Shown piece after piece: positions 57,519 through 64,000 of a stretch of DNA of 64,000 nucleotides. A program made the position numbers and the translations under genes. This DNA is from Chelydra serpentina (Eukaryota > Chordata > Testudines > Chelydridae), in NCBI GenBank assembly GCA_037349315.1, contig JBAIAC010000048.1, positions 40,612,501-40,676,500 of the forward strand. The letters run 5' to 3'. Below the pieces are notes generated by a model. It was not told where the DNA came from, searched no databases, and was given only the letters and a program-made list of their open reading frames with translations. Numbering within the stretch: position 1 is the first letter of the stretch; the number at the start of each line of letters is the position of its first letter.

Positions 57519-57620
57519 TGCTATGCTTCCCTCAGGGTGTTTTGCTGGCTGCACTTTATATGGCATCTTCTTAACTTCAAAGGACACATTGGAAGAAAGG
57601 GTATACTGGTAATTATTTCT
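57519..57620 (-). CDS. ITGA8: ITGA8 antepenultimate coding exon: membrane-proximal ectodomain
   Basis: The 34 codons read RNNYQYTLSSNVSFEVKKMP, then YKVQPAKHPEGSIA. They correspond to the end of the calf-2 domain and the membrane-proximal stalk of integrin alpha-8. The acceptor is 'ttttgtatttccag' before AGA (57620). A second AG two bases in is possible but would break the frame. The donor after GCA is GTAAGTAT (57518-57511). Both boundaries are phase 0, and the next exon continues as IRTSII, giving an uninterrupted stalk-to-membrane sequence. NVS is a potential N-glycosylation site. The length of 102 nt is a multiple of three. No disruption is seen. Confidence 0.95.
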
Positions 57621-60600
57621 CTGGAAATACAAAAAAAGATTTATAAGGACATTTAAATTTGAAGATTTATACAAGAAAGACATCACATACTTTGTAAGCT
57701 CTTTGTTGTACACAAAGGTACTGGAGCCTACAGATGGTACCACAATACAAAGACAACAACAATTGAAATGTGAAGCTGAAAACCTAAATACTGCATGCAT
57801 TTAAAGGTGATGAGGGATGCACCTGCAAAAAGCGCACATATTTACCAGTGCAATAGAAGATTTGTGAGTGCAAATATGAGGTTTTGTGAGTGCACATGTT
57901 ATGTTTAGTTTTGAAATGTAGCCTTTAATCTCCAATCTCAGGAAAAACTCTGTGCAACTTCAGATTTCCAGGCCTGTTTTCAAACCTATTTGTTGGGATT
58001 CCTTGCTGATCTAATATGAATTGGCCATACAATCCCAATGAAGAATGCTAATACAAGACTATAGGAATAAGCATGCTTAGCTTAATTTACCCAATTAGGA
58101 ATACGGAATGATCATGTAGCACTATATAGGTCCCATCAATAGCAGTTTTACTTGGTCTTTCCTTTGATCTCTAGAGCAAACCCCAGACATGCTGCTTGAC
58201 CTTTACTATCCAAAATGCATCCCTCCTTTAATTACGATTCCTTAATTTAGAGATGGTCTGTCTTTATTGGATACCATGGTTTTTAATCTGCTTCAGGTCA
58301 GAAGCGACAAAAAACTGTTACCAGCTGAAGTTCATTCTGGAACTTTTAGATGAAATGGTTTCAGCCCATTTCCTAAAGGTCAAAGGAATATAGGAATTGC
58401 CTACATGGGCTCAAACAAGGGTCTGTCTTGTCCAATATCCTGTCAGTGAGTCTCCCACTAGACCTCTCAGGGGAAAGTGCAAGACTTGCTGCAGGCAGTT
58501 AAGGGATAACCTATCCCATGCAAAAGTTTCCTGCTAAACCCCATTAATCAGAGATTGGCTTGAGCCCTGAAGCATGAAAGTTTATATCCCTTAGAAAACT
58601 CTTGACTTCTTTTTAAAGCATTTACTATTATAGCTCTGGATATTCTTGTTTTCCATAATTATAGTTCAATCCCTTTCTGAATCTTGTTAAAAGCTTTTGG
58701 TTTTAATGATATATAATGACAATGGATTCCACAGGCTAATCATGCTTTGTGTGAGAAAGCATTTCAGTTATCATCAGTCTGAATTTGCCACCTTTCAGTT
58801 TCAGTGAATGTTCTTGTATCATGAGAATAGAGGTTCCAGATCAACCTTCTCTTTATCATTTATTTTTTGTTTCCTCTTATTATGTCCCCTCTCATTTGTC
58901 TCTTCTCTCAGATAAACAATCCTAATCTTTTCATTCTTTCTTCATAAGAGAAGTTTTCCATGCCCCCTAATCATTCTTGCTGCCTATGTTGCAACTTCTA
59001 ATTCTGTTATAATCTTTCTGAGATGGAGGAGTTAGCAGAACTCAACACAATATTCCAGATGAGTGTGTACTGTTGATTTATATAAAAATGGGGACCCCGT
59101 AACCAAAGCTACCCTAAAATTTGGCATCAGCTGCTTGCAGGCTATGTTGAGTGGCCAAGGAATGAACTGGCATGGAGTCTGAATTACTGTAGTAACATGA
59201 GCCAAGTATAATTGCTACCTGATACACATCCAAAGCTCACTTTCTTTTAGCCCCTCACTCCCTCAAACACTTATGAACTTTCCGCACTCTCTAGAGTTAG
59301 TTGAGAAGTAAAGAAAGCCAGTTCTAGTCTTTTCAATTCATAGTTTTATTTAATAACCCACTTTAAAAAGAAACACAATACTCCCCATTTTCTGACACTC
59401 TTTGTGATCTCATTCTGTATCTTATACATTATAGTGCTGGATTATCCTGAAATCCTTTCTATCCCATAATACAGTTGTTATATTTCATTTTCTTCCATTA
59501 ATTGTACTTGTGTTTAATTTTTATTCTGAACCCTCACTGTCCTTTCCCAGAAGAGGATATAGAAAGTCCTTTTCATTTCTCTCCATCCAGGGCACATTTT
59601 GGGGCTTTGTTTATTTCACAAGACACAGTTTCCAATCAGCTAGTTTTTGTTCTCTCTCCTGTGCAAGGTGTTGGTTTTCTCTAGGATTTCCTGTGGCATT
59701 AATTTTCTTATCCTTTTCAGTTCAAGGATGTTCACTCCCTTTTCAGCTGCTTCCCAGAGCAAAAGGAACAGAAGACTCCAATTATCTTCTGTTAGCTATT
59801 TTCTTGTTCGTTAAGCAGGAAGGATTTTTGTGCACATACATACCTCTGCATGCACTAAATCTGGACCTTTTGCTTGAGCATGGAGCACACACACACTTCT
59901 GAAAATTTCTCCCTGTCCCTTTTTAACACAGTTTGCTTGTCAAATATGTCAGAATATTTACTGGTGATATACAACCAACATACTTATTGACTTATGGAAT
60001 TCATTTGGCTGTGCCATTACTTAGCTTTTTTAACGTATTGATAGCAGTGGAATGTTTAATATCACAACATATTAAATTGCTCCTTTAGGCCAATGTTCGG
60101 AATGAGCAATAGAGCGAAATCTGCCTTAAGTGACCACGAAGGGACAGACAATCAGTTCCTCAGCATAGGTGGTCTTCTAATAAAGAAGGACTAGATTGGC
60201 ACTCAGTAGAGATAACTAGTTTGGGGCAGTCACTTAAGACATTTGCCTAATAAGAATGATGTTTTATATAGATTTCACATCATTTAAATTGTGTAAGACA
60301 GAGTCTTCAGAGCAGGCATCTTGTTCTTTATCTTGGTCACAGATTATTTTCTTCTTTTAAAGCTTGTTCCATTCCTCAAAACTAAGTTGACAACATTCTA
60401 ATTCTTAGACAAAGTCACATAAATACTTGGGCATTTCTCATTATTCTGATATATTTTACTGTGGTTTACTATGATACATGTTAGGAAATTTACAACTCCT
60501 GCTGCCTGAAAAAATGGTTTATGAATTCAACTGTTCGATTTATAAATGAAGTCTGCAGTGAAGATGACAGGATATGTTCCATTATGAAATGAACAGGCTG

Positions 60601-63600
60601 TAGAGAGATAATTCACACAATCTGATTGGCTAGTGTACAGTACAGGGCATTAACTCTCTTCAAATGCCCTGTACAGAAACACATCACCCATAAAAAATAA
60701 ATCCTTTCACCTACTGTGTATGGTTTATTTCATTTTCAGTTTATATTAGCAATCAAAAGCTCAGTGTAGGGCACTTCCTGGGGATTAATAAACCTAGGCT
60801 GTTCCTTGGGCCATCAAATCCTCTCGCCCAGTCAATAAGCTCCAGGAAATGCTTTGCACCTTAATCTTTATCGCTTAATAGCAACTAAGAATGTAAAAGA
60901 CTCTATGTGTAGTCTATATATCCATGGGACAATTTGTTTGTGCTAAAGAGTACTAATAAAACATGTTTGGTTAGGAACAACTGTAGGCTGAAGCCTTTTA
61001 GATACTGGAAGCTGTCTCTGTTTCCCTCTTATGCAGTCCTGTTTATAATTCTCAACTAATTCTTGAGGAACAAAATTTTCCCCACCACAGAATCATTTCA
61101 AGTCTCTCATGTTTAAATATTCAGTGTTTACTGGAAGCAGTGAGACCTGTGGTTGGAAATACAAGCGAAAGGCTCAGTTACGGCTCTAAGAGCATGGGGA
61201 AAGAGGTCATGCACCGCATAAGTGGCAATGTCTAAAGACACACACCAGGCAGAATGCCTTCACGGACACTTGCCCGTGGAGGTTCCAACAGCTGTGGAAC
61301 AAGTACAGCATGTACTCCCCCAGCTCAGTGCTGCAACTGCTTGCCAGTGCCCTGTGGGAAAGGGAGATCTAGAGCAGATTATGGCCATACGTCAGCTTGC
61401 TCAGGCACACCCCCTCGGGAGTGTTTGTTGTTGCTACATCCTTCTCACACACTCTTTGGTAAACTATATCCTTTGCTTTAACAACTGTGAAACATAAGAG
61501 TATCCGGAATCAACAGAAAGTGCTTCCAATAAGTGTGCAGTGCAGTACTTCCCCACTTACTGTCCAGACAAACACAGGGGTAATCTGTAAAGAGCATGAA
61601 GCTTTGGAAGCCTTTGAAATGGGTGTGCTACAGCCCAAGTGCGCTTTAGTCTGAGTGCACAGTAAAGTACAGGACAAACATTAGATCAGGTTTGCAGGTC
61701 GTGATACTGGGGGAGAGTGAGAAGGCAAGAGGCAAGTTTAGCCAAAGGTGAGTCTAGTAAGTGGTCTCCTTTGACCTGTAGTGGTGCTCCACCCCGCAAA
61801 TGAGTTCCAGAGTGCCACCGACTGCCACAGCAGCCTTGAGGAATGCTTATTATTTCTGAGATGTCCTTTCCTTTCAGGTACAGTACACTGAAACCTCTCT
61901 CATCGAAGGACTGGATGGTTATGTATTTTCCTTATTCTAGGCCTTACATTGAAATGGAGCTCTCCCCACAGAACTGAAGCTTGCTGTATATAGAAATCAT
62001 GTTTTCTGACAGTGCTGGTTTAACAATATTAGTCCTGCTTCATTCCAACATGTTCCCCTTCATTTCCACTGGCATCTGGCACACTTAGAAGAGAGTGAGC
62101 AATTTACTGTTACCATTTAAATATGTGCTTTGGGAATTCATTAACTTTCTCTCCATTACTCACACCACCTAGGAACAGAATAACTGCCAAGAAATAGAGT
62201 GACTCTAAATAAATTCAGGCAATGAGGAGTATGCAACAATTTACTGTGATATTACATTTTAAAAGTAGTGAATTTCTGATTATCATGAAGTACATATTGT
62301 TTATGACAGGCACGCATATTCCTGCAGAAATCAACACACCCATTTACCTTGACCCTTTTGACCCCTTGTATTGGGTTTTGTACATTTTTCATTCATTTAA
62401 AGGGAATATTTTGAATTGAAATAAAAGATAGCAATTTTGCCAGGATTTCATCGAATTTTAAAAATAAGGATAATTGATTTATATTATGCATTTGTTTCTT
62501 GAGATTTATAACATATAATAAGACTCCCATCTGCTGCTCTGGGCACCTTTGACGTTATTTTAAATAATACAATAAAATCAAAACCAATAGCAATACCCCA
62601 ACTAAACTCCATCCCCAACACAGCCCAGTTGGTGGGATTTTCCTCACCAAACCTCCATTCCTTTCATGAATCACTCCCCATCCCAATATTTTCAGCCACT
62701 CATTTTTCTCTTTTACTTATTTTGTTTTCAAATTAACAAAGATTCCTTGACACTAAAGAAAGGAAAGCAAAATCCCTTGACCTCTGACTTCCGTGTCATT
62801 ATGTTGGTGCTGTTAGAGGAACACAATAAACTTACGGCTGTTAGTACTTGAATCAAAATCAGCTACATAAACTCCCTACATGGCCTATGAGATCAGTACG
62901 ACCTCTCCCATCTGATTTTTCATGGCTTTCCTTGCATGTAAAGTTACTGTGCAGGCTGCCAGACTCTGCCAGTCTATTCTTAGGGAACTTGGCTTGGTTG
63001 CAGAATAATGTGTTGGATAATTAGATGCAGGCCTTCCTTAGGCCCAACTCCTCTCCCCTGCATAGAGAACTAGGCTTTCTGAGCGGAGTTGAAGGGGTCA
63101 AGCAGGGACAGAATCCTTCTCCCAGGCGACAAAGCCGTTCTGCACACACGTGGGTGCTCACACCAAGATCTGATTTTTTTTTCTTTTCTAGTTACTGCAG
63201 TCCATGCAGACAGGCATGGGCAAATCCAAATGTGTGGATTTATGTATGGGCCAAGGAAGGGAAAACAAAAACCCTTCTGTGAAATGATGCATATTCTCTA
63301 GGCATTGTTCCACTACCTACTACATAGCCAGTTCCATTCCTACATGGAACTCTTCAGGCCTTGTGAGTGCTTGGGAGGAAATTTATTAATAATTTTCAGG
63401 CACTTTTAACACAGATTTAAACAACAGTTAAGAAAGAGCTGTGCTTTGCTCCCTGCCATGCTGGTGAATAACTGGTGTAAGAGCCTGCAGTCTGGAAGGG
63501 TGTTACAAATCAGAAAAATGGTACAAATTCACCACTTAGGGCTACATTTTCAGAGCAGCTGTTTCATTGCCCAATTCACACACACTACATTAAAATTTAC

Positions 63601-64000
63601 CCATTAAACAAAGGTCAAAGAACATTAGGCAAGATCTCTATGGATCTCCCTCCAAAGGTTTGGCTTAGTACCACAACTTGCCATGAACGGCATTTCAGCC
63701 ACCAGGGGTTGAATAATGAAAACTATTAGATAAACATCTTTACTATAAATTAAAGAAATGATAGAGCCCTAATGGAACACAGTGTAACATGACCATGTAA
63801 GGTTGGGTTTTTTTTTTCATTAATCAGGCATTTAATGATTTGCTGGCTCAGCAAGTCTGAATCCATTAGTTAGCTTATGTGGTGGTTCTTATTTACATCC
63901 AAGCTTTGAAATAAAGCCAGAAATGGCTCTGCTTCTTCTTGGCCTCTGTACAACATCTTTCGCTATCTTTGTTGGCTAGTTAGGACACTCGGAGCTGCTC
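57621..64000 (-). other. ITGA8: ITGA8 intron, continuing beyond the window
   Basis: No further integrin exon was recognised up to 64000 on the gene strand, so this intron is at least 6.4 kb. It contains a CR1 fragment at 58385-59150. The rest (59151-64000) is AT-rich, with a GC-richer patch at 61200-61440 that holds an unrecognised open frame. Poly-T runs occur near 63175 and 63807. An unrecognised short exon cannot be excluded. Confidence 0.7.
58385..59150 (-). mobile_element. Old CR1 LINE 3' portion
   Basis: 'tatgtcccctctcatttgtc', 'ctctcagataaacaatccta' and 'gaagttttccatgcccccta' are reverse complements of the well-known CR1 3' coding/UTR region, followed by 'cacaatattccagatgagtg'. The lower-coordinate end contains 'aggaatataggaattgccta' and 'gggtctgtcttgtccaatat', the CR1-associated tail. 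It is diverged, with no open frame. Confidence 0.85.

Noticed and set aside
61222..61497. 91-codon plus-strand frame in a GC-richer patch
   Set aside because: No domain was recognised, and a second overlapping frame exists (61254-61481). It is antisense within an ITGA8 intron, so chance is the simpler explanation.
63150..63300. Possible further ITGA8 exon near the right edge
   Set aside because: No frame on the minus strand matched integrin calf-domain sequence, and no acceptor/donor pair framed a plausible exon.

Overview
The window is vertebrate nuclear DNA: long introns, GT-AG splice sites and dense interspersed repeats. The repeat mix points to a turtle (Testudines, probably Cryptodira). 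It includes CR1 LINEs with octamer-like tails, a tRNA-derived SINE with a CR1 tail (the 'tortoise pol III' type), Penelope-like elements with inverted terminal repeats, several hAT and Harbinger-type MITEs, solo LTRs and a decayed Ty3/Gypsy element. The species call rests on remembered repeat families, not on a search.

The only host gene I can support is ITGA8 (integrin alpha-8), on the minus strand in the right half. Its last three coding exons are 57620-57519 (membrane-proximal ectodomain), 39687-39565 (transmembrane helix) and 37500-37414 (cytoplasmic tail with GFFDR and the stop). All junctions are phase 0 with consensus splice sites. The two introns inside the window are about 17.8 kb and 2.06 kb, and the rest of the gene lies beyond position 64000. 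The 3' UTR runs left from 37413, with candidate poly(A) signals but no certain end.

Positions 1-37 kb look intergenic (downstream of ITGA8) and repeat-rich. They hold a hAT element carrying a solo LTR (434-1777), a CR1 LINE (1865-3590), one Penelope-like element inserted in another (about 5000-6130, 13-bp target duplication), and a hAT-like element inserted in a palindromic MITE (8640-9350). Further right are solo LTRs (10797-11507, 24730-25284), a chimeric SINE (19329-19496), Harbinger-like MITEs (22563, 30237), a complete short Penelope-like insertion (27861-28567), an L1-like ORF1 relic (31026-31660) and a hAT MITE that splits a MIR (32496-33069).

Inside the 17.8-kb ITGA8 intron are a 5'-truncated LINE with a perfect 12-bp target duplication and a C2H2-like C-terminal finger (41368-42100), a CR1 interrupted by another CR1 tail (46235-48330), an RTE-like reverse transcriptase relic in two opposed pieces (49675-50160), and a nearly complete but decayed Ty3/Gypsy retrotransposon (52355-56794).

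I saw no bacterial, phage, CRISPR or defence system, and no convincing undescribed host system. The most unusual structures are the nested and inverted-repeat Penelope-like elements with GIY-YIG endonuclease coding remnants.
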